DNA of 64,000 nucleotides from an uncultured Bacteroides sp. GTDB taxonomy: Bacteria; Bacteroidota; Bacteroidia; Bacteroidales; Bacteroidaceae. Positions 55,246-63,658 of this stretch are shown one piece after another; position 1 is the first letter of the stretch; every line of letters starts with the position of its first letter. The notes below the pieces were generated by a model. That model made no database searches. It had not been told where the DNA came from and saw only the letters and a program-made list of their open reading frames with translations. Location of the stretch: the NCBI GenBank assembly GCA_900551445.1, contig URWA01000017.1, positions 1-64,000 on the forward strand, given 5' to 3'. The translations under genes and the position numbers were made by a program.

Positions 55246-57405
55246 ATGATAGTTTGCATCGCCGAAAAGCCCAGCGTGGCACGCGACATCGCCGACGTGC
55301 TGGGAGCCAAGAACCGAAAAGAAGGATACATTGAAGGAAACGGATACCAGGTGACCTGGACATTCGGGCATTTGTGTACCCTGAAAGAACCGCATGAATA
55401 TACTCCTTCATGGAAAACATGGAGCCTGAGTACTCTTCCCATGATTCCTCCCCGCTTCGGCATCAAGCTGATCAACGACAGTGGGATTGAGAAGCAGTTC
55501 CACATCATCGAAAAACTGATGCAGGAAGCTGAAATGATTATCAACTGCGGGGATGCCGGCCAGGAAGGAGAACTCATCCAGCGGTGGGTGATGCAGAAGG
55601 CCGGAGCCAAATGTCCGGTCAAACGGCTCTGGATTTCTTCGCTGACGGAAGAAGCCATCCGCGACGGCTTTGCACACTTGAAAGACCAGTCGGAGTTCCA
55701 GCCGCTCTACGAAGCCGGACTGAGCCGGGCCATCGGCGACTGGACCCTGGGCATGAACGCTACCCGACTCTATACCCTGAAATACGGACAAAACAAACAG
55801 GTACTTTCCATCGGGCGGGTACAGACACCTACCCTGGCCCTGATTGTGAAAAGACAGCAGGAAATCGAACATTTCGTACCCAAACAGTACTGGGAACTGA
55901 AAACGGTCTACCGGGATACAGTCTTCTCGGCCATCGTACGCAAAAGTGACGAGGAACTGGCAGAAGAGGCCGAAAAGGAAAAAGAAAATCCTTCGGCCAA
56001 GAAAAAGACACAGGCTGACGCCAACCGGGGTATCCCGCAGATTACCGACGAACAGACGGGAAAAGATTTGCTGGAACGCATCCGGAACGTAGACTTCACC
56101 GTGACCGAAGTCAGCTCCAAGAAAGGTACGGAGGCGCCTCCCCGCCTGTTCGACCTGACTTCCCTGCAGGTGGAATGTAACAAGAAATTCAGCTACTCGG
56201 CCGACATGACCTTGCAGCTCATCCAGTCGTTGTATGAAAAGAAGGTGGCCACCTATCCGCGTGTGGATACCACCTTCCTCAGCGATGACATTTATCCCAA
56301 GTGTCCGAAAATCTTGGAGGGACTGAAAGACTATACCACCTACACAGCCGCACTGGCCGGGAAACCGCTTCTCAAATCGAAAAAGGTATTCGACAACAGC
56401 AAGGTAACCGACCACCACGCCATTATCCCTACAGGCGTACAGCCACAAGGACTCAGTGACATGGAGAAACGGGTGTTCGACCTGATAGCCCGGCGCTTCA
56501 TCGCGGTGTTCTACCCCGACTGCAAATTCTCGACGACCACCGTCATCGGGGAAACCGACCAGATAGAGTTCAAGGTAACCGGCAAGCAGATTCTGGAGCC
56601 CGGTTGGCGAGTCATTTTTGCCAAGGACGTGTCGGAAGAGAACAAGGAAAACGAAGAAGAAAGCGTGTTGCCCGCCTTCACCAAGGGAGAAAGCGGTCCG
56701 CATAGTCCGATGCTCAACGAGAAATGGACACAGCCGCCCCGGCCTTATACCGAAGCTACCCTGCTGCGTGCCATGGAAACCGCCGGAAAGCTGGTAGACA
56801 ACGACGAACTGCGGGATGCCTTGAAAGAAAACGGCATCGGCCGCCCGTCTACCCGTGCCGCCATCATCGAGACTTTGTTCAAGCGGCATTACATCCGCAA
56901 GGAACGTAAAAACCTGATTGCCACTCCTACAGGCGTGGAACTGATTCAGCTGATTCACGAAGAACTGTTGAAATCGGCCGAACTGACCGGTATCTGGGAA
57001 AAGAAACTGCGGGAAATCGAGCGGAAGAGCTACGATGCGGGTACCTTCCTGGCCGAACTGAAACAGATGGTCACCGACATTGTGTACAGTGTGTTGCGCG
57101 ACAACAGCAACCGCCGTGTCACCATCACCACCGACGACAGTCCGAAAATCCCATTGAAGAAAGCGGCTGCCCCCAAGAGCAACGACGGGGAGCCCAAAAA
57201 GAAAGCCGCTCCCCGCAAACCACGGGCCAGCAAGAAAACCGCCGCGCCGGATACTCCTAAAGAGGACACCCTTCCTGCCGACGACAGTATTTTGGGCAAA
57301 GCCTGCCCCGTATGCGGCACGGGCATCATCATCAAGGGAAAGACGGCCTACGGCTGCTCGCAGTGGAAAAACGGATGCAAGTTCCGCAAGCCCTTCAAAG
57401 TGTAA
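55246..57405 (+). CDS. topB: DNA topoisomerase III
   Basis: This type IA topoisomerase passes single strands to decatenate replication or recombination intermediates. From ATG 55246 it has 719 residues. The Toprim domain (MIVCIAEKPSVARDIADVLG; CGDAGQEGEL at 101-110 with acidic metal ligands) is followed by SIGRVQTPTLAL and the active-site Tyr Y337 in ATYPRVDTTFLSDD. A Lys/Ala/Pro-rich linker (about 635-685) leads to a C-terminal zinc ribbon (CPVCG ... C ... C). Many Bacteroidetes carry plasmid-borne topB genes too, but the context here is chromosomal core. Confidence 0.94.
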   Translation: MIVCIAEKPSVARDIADVLGAKNRKEGYIEGNGYQVTWTFGHLCTLKEPHEYTPSWKTWSLSTLPMIPPRFGIKLINDSGIEKQFHIIEKLMQEAEMIINCGDAGQEGELIQRWVMQKAGAKCPVKRLWISSLTEEAIRDGFAHLKDQSEFQPLYEAGLSRAIGDWTLGMNATRLYTLKYGQNKQVLSIGRVQTPTLALIVKRQQEIEHFVPKQYWELKTVYRDTVFSAIVRKSDEELAEEAEKEKENPSAKKKTQADANRGIPQITDEQTGKDLLERIRNVDFTVTEVSSKKGTEAPPRLFDLTSLQVECNKKFSYSADMTLQLIQSLYEKKVATYPRVDTTFLSDDIYPKCPKILEGLKDYTTYTAALAGKPLLKSKKVFDNSKVTDHHAIIPTGVQPQGLSDMEKRVFDLIARRFIAVFYPDCKFSTTTVIGETDQIEFKVTGKQILEPGWRVIFAKDVSEENKENEEESVLPAFTKGESGPHSPMLNEKWTQPPRPYTEATLLRAMETAGKLVDNDELRDALKENGIGRPSTRAAIIETLFKRHYIRKERKNLIATPTGVELIQLIHEELLKSAELTGIWEKKLREIERKSYDAGTFLAELKQMVTDIVYSVLRDNSNRRVTITTDDSPKIPLKKAAAPKSNDGEPKKKAAPRKPRASKKTAAPDTPKEDTLPADDSILGKACPVCGTGIIIKGKTAYGCSQWKNGCKFRKPFKV

Positions 57406-57466
57406 TATACAATGGATAAACGGTAGCCCAACTACCAGACCACAGACATGCAAAGACTAAAACATT

Positions 57467-57512
57467 AAATTTCCCCAAATACCAGATTAACCTCAGATAT
57501 TTGGGGAAATTT
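57467..57512 (+). terminator. bidirectional terminator between topB and the acyltransferase
   Basis: AAATTTCCCCAAATA pairs perfectly with TATTTGGGGAAATTT (15-16 bp, loop ~15 nt). It serves two convergent genes. Confidence 0.9.
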
Positions 57513-57542
57513 ATTCTCTATCCTAAAGACTTCCGTGATCCT

Positions 57543-58694
57543 TTATTTCACAAACTTCCTGCCCAGCCACTTCCTTACAGGCTCATCATAGAGTTTCAAA
57601 CACAGATAGGCCAAGAAGATGCTTCCGAAATAAACCAGTGCCGCCATCGGCCAGGTTTCTCCCAGCGTGTACAGTTTGTTTTCAATCAGCCACGCATAGA
57701 ACAAGTACATCAAAGGATAGTGAATGGCATACAACGGATAGGATATATCGCCTAAGAACTTGCAGATACGGATCGACCGCTTGTCGGTGGTCTGTCCGGA
57801 GGCCCCCAGACAAACCAGCATAGGGAATATGAGGACAATGCAGACCATCTCGAACACCCCGTTCAGACACACGGGCGAATGGCCCCCAATATAAGGCACA
57901 CAGAAAAGCACCAGCAGAATGACGCTGCAAATCCAGAACGCCCCCCGAACCTTGAACGGACGGAAATTCCGTGAAATCAGCATACCCAGCGTGAAAGGAA
58001 AGAGCATCCGCAACATTCCTCCCCAGAAGTTCAGTCCGTCGAGTGTCCAGCCCACGCCAATCATGCCGTAGCCCACCACGTCGGACAAGGCAAACCACGA
58101 AAGTCCCAACCCGAGCAGTACCACCAGGACAGTCAGCGCCTTGTTGCTCAACCGATGGATGAAAACGGCATAAAGGATATTCCCGATGTATTCAAAGAAC
58201 AGCGACCAGCTGGGACCGTTCAGCGAAAACATCTCCCCGTTTCCGCGTACGTCATAACCCGCTCCCGGATAGGCCGGTATAAAAAACATCGCCAGCAAGA
58301 GGGCCAGCATGACCGCGGAGGTAGCCACCTGCGTACCGTCCCACTTCACCCCTCCCTGGATAAAGAAGGTGAGGCAACCGATGACCGCTCCCATGACAAT
58401 CATCGGATGGAGGCGAATCAGTCTTCGCTTGAAGAAGCCCTTCAAGGTCAGGTTCTTCTTCCAGCGGTCGTCGTAAGCATAGCCGATGACAAAACCCGAA
58501 AGTATAAAGAAAAAGTCGACGGCCAGGTAGCCGTGGTTGATGACCGTGATGAGGGTGCCCCCTCCGGCAAAAGAGAAACCTTCAAAAATGTGATAAAACA
58601 CCACCAGCAGTGCGGCCACTCCTCTCAGTCCGTCGAGCAGTTCATAATGCGGTTTCGTATCGGCAAAGGCCGAGGAAGAAATTGGATGATTCAT
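57543..58694 (-). CDS. acyltransferase family 3 (OafA/YrhL-like) membrane protein
   Basis: This is a 383-residue membrane acyltransferase with about ten membrane segments. The N-terminal YELLDGLRGVAALLVVFYHIFEGF has the conserved Arg and His of the family, and AVDFFFILSGFVIGYAYDDRW is the second signature. Members acetylate or succinylate surface polysaccharides, lipopolysaccharide or other envelope molecules. The target is unknown. It follows the Crp/Fnr regulator gene by 71 bp on the same strand. Confidence 0.92.
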   Translation of the reverse strand: MNHPISSSAFADTKPHYELLDGLRGVAALLVVFYHIFEGFSFAGGGTLITVINHGYLAVDFFFILSGFVIGYAYDDRWKKNLTLKGFFKRRLIRLHPMIVMGAVIGCLTFFIQGGVKWDGTQVATSAVMLALLLAMFFIPAYPGAGYDVRGNGEMFSLNGPSWSLFFEYIGNILYAVFIHRLSNKALTVLVVLLGLGLSWFALSDVVGYGMIGVGWTLDGLNFWGGMLRMLFPFTLGMLISRNFRPFKVRGAFWICSVILLVLFCVPYIGGHSPVCLNGVFEMVCIVLIFPMLVCLGASGQTTDKRSIRICKFLGDISYPLYAIHYPLMYLFYAWLIENKLYTLGETWPMAALVYFGSIFLAYLCLKLYDEPVRKWLGRKFVK

Positions 58695-58765
58695 ATTGGA
58701 ATAAATTGAATGTGACCCTGCAAAGATAGGGAATCACCCCCAATTAAAATTTGTCCTATATCAAA

Positions 58766-59332
58766 TTATGGCTTTTTACTTCGCAGTCTGCTGAGCGTGG
58801 AAAGGGTAATCCCCAGATAAGAAGCAATGTATTTCAAGTTCACCTTCCTGCATATTTCGGGAAACTGTTTCTGGAATTCCTCATAACGTTCCTTGGCCGG
58901 GAGCGACAGCCGCTCTTTATGACTTCTGTGGAGCCTTCTGTATTCATTCTGATGGATGATTCTCCCCCAGTTGCATAGCTCCAGGTTCGTTTCGAACAGA
59001 TGTTGGAGGTCGGTTATACTGATTCTGTAGGCTTGCACTTCTTCCAGGGTTTCTACATATTCCTCACTTTTCCGGTTGTAATAAAGTTCATCCATGCTGA
59101 ACACAATACCGCCTTCTGTACCAAACGAAGTGGTATATTCCTCCCCATCCACCACCCAATAGGCTCTTATGATACCTTTTTCTATGAAATAGGCATATTT
59201 GCAATAAATTCCTTCTTTAATCAGCTGGTACTTTTTAGGAAAAGTACAAGGTGTCAAATAAGACTCCAGCTCCTTGATAGTAGAGTCGGATACAGAACAC
59301 TGCTTTCTGATACTCTCAATAATATTTTTCAT
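58766..59332 (-). CDS. Crp/Fnr-family transcriptional regulator
   Basis: This is a 188-residue regulator with an N-terminal cyclic-nucleotide-binding-like beta domain (about 25-120; FPKKYQLIKEGIYCKYAYFIEKGIIRAYW) and a C-terminal winged helix (about 145-188; VNLKYIASYLGITLSTLSRLR). It lacks the cysteines of Fnr-type iron-sulfur sensors in the N-terminus, so redox sensing like Fnr is unlikely. It is oriented toward the acyltransferase gene and may control it or simply be co-transcribed. Confidence 0.9.
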   Translation of the reverse strand: MKNIIESIRKQCSVSDSTIKELESYLTPCTFPKKYQLIKEGIYCKYAYFIEKGIIRAYWVVDGEEYTTSFGTEGGIVFSMDELYYNRKSEEYVETLEEVQAYRISITDLQHLFETNLELCNWGRIIHQNEYRRLHRSHKERLSLPAKERYEEFQKQFPEICRKVNLKYIASYLGITLSTLSRLRSKKP

Positions 59333-59503
59333 CGATCAATCTTATCCCCACATACGAATACGATACAAGGAAATCCCTACCGGATTCCCGGTGGTTAAAA
59401 TTACGGAGATTTATGGTATGAAGGGTAATTTCTGCCCAAAAATTGTGTGCCAATCGTCCTTAATTACAAACATCCGCAAGCATAACTAGAAATCCTCCTA
59501 TAC

Positions 59504-59597
59504 ATTCTCTGTTTCACACTGCGGGATTTGTATTTCACAGTGTGAAATATATATCCCACACTGTGGTTTTTGTATCCCACACTGTGGGACAGAGAAT
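59504..59597. repeat. 4 x 21 bp palindromic array, type 2
   Basis: Four units of about 21 bp each contain a CACACTGTG-type palindrome (about 59512-59532, 59533-59553, 59554-59574, 59575-59595), with TTTCACA or TCCCACA starts and rTA ends. The outer ends form an inverted repeat, ATTCTCTG and CAGAGAAT. The sequence is unrelated to the 22-bp arrays, but the design (four palindromic modules, two helical turns each, outer inverted repeat, intergenic site) is the same. The rest of 59333-59663 holds nothing recognisable. Confidence 0.8.
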
Positions 59598-59663
59598 TTA
59601 GCTAAAGGTTTTACACTTTATCTCCTTGTGTTTCAATGAATTTACCCTATCATTCCACAAAAT

Positions 59664-61043
59664 CTATTTTTTCACAGGAATCGGGGCTTTGCGGAGTATC
59701 TTCGGGAACTGCCAGAAAAAGAGCAGGGTGCAGCAGATGGCGGCTGTGGCATCCGAAACGGCCTCAGCCAGAAACACGCCTTCCACGCTGAAGAAACGGG
59801 GCAGCACCAAGGCAAGAGGTACCAACAGAATGACCTTACGGAGCAAGGCAATAAAAATGGAAATCCGGGCCTGACCGAGGGCGACAAACATGTTCTGACA
59901 GGCACGCTGCAGGCCGAAGATGGTCATTCCGGCGAGGAAAATCGGCAACACATGTTCCACGGTGGCAATCAGTTCCCGGTCGCTCGTAAAGGCGGAAGCC
60001 ACTACCGACGGGAAACAAATCATCAGCAGCATCAGGACGAAATTGAAGGAGAACATCACCGTCAGCACAATCCGGAAACAGTCTTTCACCCGTTGCCGGT
60101 CGCCATGCCCGTAGTTGTAACTGGCCACCGGCACAAAACCTTGGGCAAAACCGGTGAGCGGTACGCTGACCAGTTGCATGGCACTTTGCAGGATAGCCAA
60201 AGCGCCCACATAGATATCGCCAAATTTCTCCAGACTGCCGTTCAGCACGAAGCCTACCAGACTTTCCGTACTGGCCATGATGAAAGGAGACACGCCCAAG
60301 GCCAGCATACCGCCCACAATGCGACGGTCGAACTTCAAGTAGCGCTTTTCCAAACGCAGGGAAGCCCGGTCGGAACACAGGAAACCCAAAACCCAGCAGG
60401 CACTGCAGGCCTGTGAGAGGATGGTGGCCAGTGCCGCTCCCTTCACGCCCATGTCGAACCAGAAGATAAAAATCGGGTCGAGCACGATGTTCAGCAAGGC
60501 GCCAATCAGCACGGAATACATGGCGATGCTGGGACGCCCCTGTGAATTGATGAAGGTATTGAGTCCGGTGGAAACTTCCACGAACAGGGTACCCAGCAAA
60601 TACACCGAAAGATAGTCTTCCGCGTAAGGCAGTGTGACGGCAGAAGCTCCCGCAAACTTCAGGATGGGTTCCATGCACAGATAAGACACCAGCGAAGTGA
60701 GGACGGTGAACAGAATCAGCAGCATGAAACCGTTGCCCAGAATCTTTCCGGCACGCACCCGGTCGCCCTGTCCCAACGCCATGGCAGCCAGCGGGGCTCC
60801 TCCGGCTCCCACAATGGCCGAAAATGAGGAAATCAGGATGACAAGAGAGGTGGTCACTCCCACTCCCGCCAGCGCATTCGTCCCGATTTCGGGAATGTGT
60901 CCGATGTAAATGCGATCTACTATATTATATAGGAGATTGACAAACTGTGCGGCCACTGCCGGCAACGCCATTTTGAAAATGAGGGGAAGCATCCGTTCCG
61001 TTCCCAGACGTTCTTCGTACTTATTGTTGATTCTTACTGTCAT
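59664..61043 (-). CDS. MATE-family efflux transporter
   Basis: This is a 459-residue inner-membrane exporter with 12 predicted membrane segments in two homologous halves, which uses the sodium or proton gradient to expel organic cations or drugs. LPLIFKMALPAVAAQFVNLLYNIVDRIYIGHI (about 20-51) is the typical first-segment motif of the NorM/DinF-like family, and GFAQGFVPVASYNYGHGD is the second-half motif. It is a single gene. Substrate unknown. Confidence 0.93.
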   Translation of the reverse strand: MTVRINNKYEERLGTERMLPLIFKMALPAVAAQFVNLLYNIVDRIYIGHIPEIGTNALAGVGVTTSLVILISSFSAIVGAGGAPLAAMALGQGDRVRAGKILGNGFMLLILFTVLTSLVSYLCMEPILKFAGASAVTLPYAEDYLSVYLLGTLFVEVSTGLNTFINSQGRPSIAMYSVLIGALLNIVLDPIFIFWFDMGVKGAALATILSQACSACWVLGFLCSDRASLRLEKRYLKFDRRIVGGMLALGVSPFIMASTESLVGFVLNGSLEKFGDIYVGALAILQSAMQLVSVPLTGFAQGFVPVASYNYGHGDRQRVKDCFRIVLTVMFSFNFVLMLLMICFPSVVASAFTSDRELIATVEHVLPIFLAGMTIFGLQRACQNMFVALGQARISIFIALLRKVILLVPLALVLPRFFSVEGVFLAEAVSDATAAICCTLLFFWQFPKILRKAPIPVKK

Positions 61044-61206
61044 AAATCTTCCAAAAACGGAAGCAAAGTTACGAGTTTTTCGGGAGAGAAGGAGAAGAAT
61101 GTAACCGAAAAGCCCTAATTCTACCCTCAGATTTGATTTACATCAACAAATCGGGACTTTCTTTAAAAAATATGCTATAAAACATATTTCGTAAGAAAGA
61201 AAGCCC

Positions 61207-61219
61207 TATCTTTGTGGTG
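61207..61219 (+). promoter_or_regulatory. -7 element for the 30-codon ORF unit
   Basis: TATCTTTG at 61207-61214 fits the -7 box. The -33 region is AT-rich without a clear match. It faces the short unit that ends at the hairpin 61534-61565. Confidence 0.5.
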
Positions 61220-61362
61220 TAAAAAGAAAAGGGCAATAAGAAAGAGGCCCACAAAAAGTTTTCATAGGTAATTATAAATTAGGTAACAAGTACAACGAAG
61301 GCCAGCTGGGAAGCCCGCCAGAAGATTTAATTAAACTAACTAAAAAAGAAAGGGTAACAATT
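61219..61362 (+). other. long leader of the 30-codon ORF
   Basis: The ~144-nt untranslated stretch holds GC-rich GGCCAGCTGGGAAGCCCGCCAG in otherwise AU-rich sequence and can fold locally. It ends in a run of A/T-rich leader sequence and AAGGGTAAC before the ATG, a pattern of well-translated Bacteroides genes. It could be a regulatory leader or part of a structured RNA. Confidence 0.4.
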
Positions 61363-61455
61363 ATGAAAAAGGTAAAAAACATTTTCCACAAAATTGCCAA
61401 TGCAGATCCAATGATCTGGGGCTACGTAATGCTGAGTGACGACAGACGCAAATAA
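61363..61455 (+). CDS. 30-residue small protein, unknown function
   Basis: The peptide begins MKKVKNIFHKIANADP and continues MIWGYVMLSDDRRK. The N-terminal part is a basic amphipathic helix candidate (KKVKNIFHKIA), followed by a short hydrophobic middle (MIWGYVML) and a charged DDRRK tail. It has its own promoter-like element (61207) and intrinsic terminator (61534-61565), and lies alone between the MATE and helicase genes, which are transcribed away from it or downstream. I do not recognise it. It may be a real small protein, a leader peptide, or the by-product of a structured RNA. Confidence 0.5.
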   Translation: MKKVKNIFHKIANADPMIWGYVMLSDDRRK

Positions 61456-61533
61456 ACAGGCGACGCTGACAAGTTCAGCATTTGAAGAATGAATCTGATA
61501 AATGCCGAAAGGCTTCTCGTAAATATTCTGACG

Positions 61534-61565
61534 AAAAAGCGGTTGGGTTTCCAACCGCTTTTTTT
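61534..61565 (+). terminator. intrinsic terminator of the 30-codon ORF unit
   Basis: AAAGCGGTTGG pairs perfectly with CCAACCGCTTT over a GTTT loop, followed by a T-run. It ends the short unit before the helicase promoter. Confidence 0.93.
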
Positions 61566-61581
61566 ATTGCTCTTTTGTCTG

Positions 61582-61595
61582 TATCTTTGCTTCTA
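61582..61595 (+). promoter_or_regulatory. -7 element for the Pif1-like helicase gene
   Basis: TATCTTTG at 61582-61589 fits the -7 box; the leader is 14-26 nt depending on start codon. No clear -33 box. Confidence 0.5.
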
Positions 61596-61608
61596 AAAAC
61601 CATGCCCC

Positions 61609-63609
61609 ATGACTCCGACCATGATAGATACCGACAATCCCGAATTTCAGAATGCCCTGAAACTTATCCAGTACACCCGCCAGTCAGTCTTCCTGACCGG
61701 AAAAGCGGGCACGGGTAAGTCCACTTTCCTGAAATACGTCTGCCAGCATACCAAAAAGAAATATGTGGTACTGGCTCCTACGGGTATTGCGGCCATCAAT
61801 GCGGGCGGAAGTACCCTGCACAGTTTTTTCAAGCTCCCGTTTCATCCGCTCCTGCCGGATGACCCGAAGTTTCAGGGACGGAAACTGAAAGATTTCCTGA
61901 AATATTCTGCCGACCACCGGAAACTGATTCAAAACATCGAACTCATCATCATCGACGAGATTTCCATGGTGCGGGCCGATATCATCGACTTCATCGACAA
62001 GGTGCTGCGCACCTACTCGCACAACCTGCGTGAACCGTTCGGCGGAAAACAGCTGCTGCTGGTGGGCGACGTGTTCCAGCTGGAGCCCGTGGTGAAAAGT
62101 GATGAACGGGAAATTCTGAACCGTTTCTACCCGAACCCGTATTTCTTCTCGGCCAAGGTGTTTCAGGAAATGGAACTGGTATCCATTGAGCTGACCAAGG
62201 TGTACCGGCAAACCGACAAGGTGTTTGTCAGTGTGCTCGACCATATCCGGACCAATACCGCCGGAACCGCCGACCTGCAACTGCTGAACACCCGTTACAC
62301 CCCGACACTTCCCTGCCCGGAAGAGAACGACCTCTACATCACCCTGGCCACCCGACGGGACAATGTAGACTACATCAACGAAAAGAAACTGGAGGCACTG
62401 CCGGGCGACCCGGTCACACTGAAAGGAGAAATACATGGGGAATTTCCCGAAAGCAGCCTTCCTACTCTCATGGAGCTGGTCATCAAACCGGGCGCACAGG
62501 TGATTTTCATCAAGAACGACCAGGAAAAGCGCTGGGTGAACGGTACCATCGGCACGGTATCGGGACTCTCGGCCGACGGCACCATCTACGTGGTGACGGA
62601 AGACGGCAGCGAGTTCGACGTGCACAAGGAAAGTTGGAGCAACATCCGCTACCGATACAATGAAACGGAGAAAAAGATAGAGGAAGAGGAACTGGGCACC
62701 TTCACGCAGTATCCCATCCGGCTGGCCTGGGCCATCACCGTACACAAGAGTCAGGGACTCACGTTCAACCGGGTCATCATCGACTTTACGGGAGGGGTAT
62801 TTGCCGGCGGACAGGCGTACGTGGCCTTGAGCCGCTGCACCTCGCTCGAAGGTATCCAGCTGAAACGCCGCATCTCACCGGCCGATGTGTTTGTCCGTCC
62901 GGAGATTGTCAGCTTTGCCCAGCGATTCAACGATAACCAGACTTTTGAACGGGCCATGAAACAGGCCCAGGCCGACATCCAGTACGTGGCGGCCGTGAAA
63001 GCCTTCGACAAAGGACAGTTTGCAGAGTTTCTGGAAGCCTTCTTCAAGGCTATCCACAGCCGGTACGACATTGAAAAGCCGCTGATACAACGGTTTATCC
63101 GCCGGAAACTGGATCTCATCAATCGGCTCAAGGAGGAAAACCGGCTACTGAAAGAGCAGATGCAGCAGCAACGGCAGAACCTGCAGAAATATGCCCGCGA
63201 ATACTACCTGATGGGCAACGAGTGCATCACCAAGGCGCACGACCCGCGGGCGGCACAAGCCAACTACGACAAGGCCTTGGAGCTGTATCCGGAATATGTG
63301 GATGCCTGGGTACGCAAGGGAGTGACCTTCTTCGACGAGGACCGGGTGGAAGAAGCGGAAGAATGTCTGAACCGGGCCGTACAACTCCGCCCCCAGGAGT
63401 TCAAGGCGGTGTACAACCGCGGAAAGCTCCGGCTGCTGACCGGAAAGACGGAAGAAGCCCTGACCGACCTGGACAAGGCGACCAGCCTGAAGCCCCAGCA
63501 TGCAGGAGCGCATGAATATTTTGCGGAGGCACTCGAAAAAAGCGGGAAAGAAATAGAAGCAGCCATCCATTATCGAATTGCGGAAGAACTACGGAAGAAA
63601 AAGAAATAA
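61609..63609 (+). CDS. Pif1/RecD2-like helicase with C-terminal TPRs
   Basis: This is a 666-residue SF1B-type helicase. It has Walker A LTGKAGTGKST (about 29-39), APTGIAAINAGGSTLHSFF, Walker B LIIIDEISMV, and motifs AITVHKSQGLTFNRVIIDF and YVALSRCTSLEGI, the pattern of PIF1/RecD2 helicases that move 5' to 3' and resolve G-quadruplexes or R-loops. A coiled-coil linker (about 490-530) leads to three tetratricopeptide-like repeats (about 525-660; YYLMGNECITKAHDPRAAQANYDKALELYPEYVDAW), which suggest a protein partner. ATG 61621 (MIDTDNPEF) is an alternative start. Confidence 0.93.
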   Translation: MTPTMIDTDNPEFQNALKLIQYTRQSVFLTGKAGTGKSTFLKYVCQHTKKKYVVLAPTGIAAINAGGSTLHSFFKLPFHPLLPDDPKFQGRKLKDFLKYSADHRKLIQNIELIIIDEISMVRADIIDFIDKVLRTYSHNLREPFGGKQLLLVGDVFQLEPVVKSDEREILNRFYPNPYFFSAKVFQEMELVSIELTKVYRQTDKVFVSVLDHIRTNTAGTADLQLLNTRYTPTLPCPEENDLYITLATRRDNVDYINEKKLEALPGDPVTLKGEIHGEFPESSLPTLMELVIKPGAQVIFIKNDQEKRWVNGTIGTVSGLSADGTIYVVTEDGSEFDVHKESWSNIRYRYNETEKKIEEEELGTFTQYPIRLAWAITVHKSQGLTFNRVIIDFTGGVFAGGQAYVALSRCTSLEGIQLKRRISPADVFVRPEIVSFAQRFNDNQTFERAMKQAQADIQYVAAVKAFDKGQFAEFLEAFFKAIHSRYDIEKPLIQRFIRRKLDLINRLKEENRLLKEQMQQQRQNLQKYAREYYLMGNECITKAHDPRAAQANYDKALELYPEYVDAWVRKGVTFFDEDRVEEAEECLNRAVQLRPQEFKAVYNRGKLRLLTGKTEEALTDLDKATSLKPQHAGAHEYFAEALEKSGKEIEAAIHYRIAEELRKKKK

Positions 63610-63615
63610 ATTTCT

Positions 63616-63649
63616 TATTTTTGCGATTCACGAAGTCTTATCTTCGTGA
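63616..63649 (+). promoter_or_regulatory. -7 element and hairpin before the Sua5/YrdC gene
   Basis: TATTTTTG (63616-63623) is followed at the expected transcript start by CACGAAG-TCTTAT-CTTCGTG (63629-63649), a perfect 7-bp hairpin without a T-run, so it is a 5' structure and not a terminator. Confidence 0.45.
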
Positions 63650-63658
63650 CCGAACGCC

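Noticed and set aside
55408..57453. 681-codon minus-strand frame opposite topB
   Set aside because: It mirrors the well-supported topoisomerase and has no domain or start signals.
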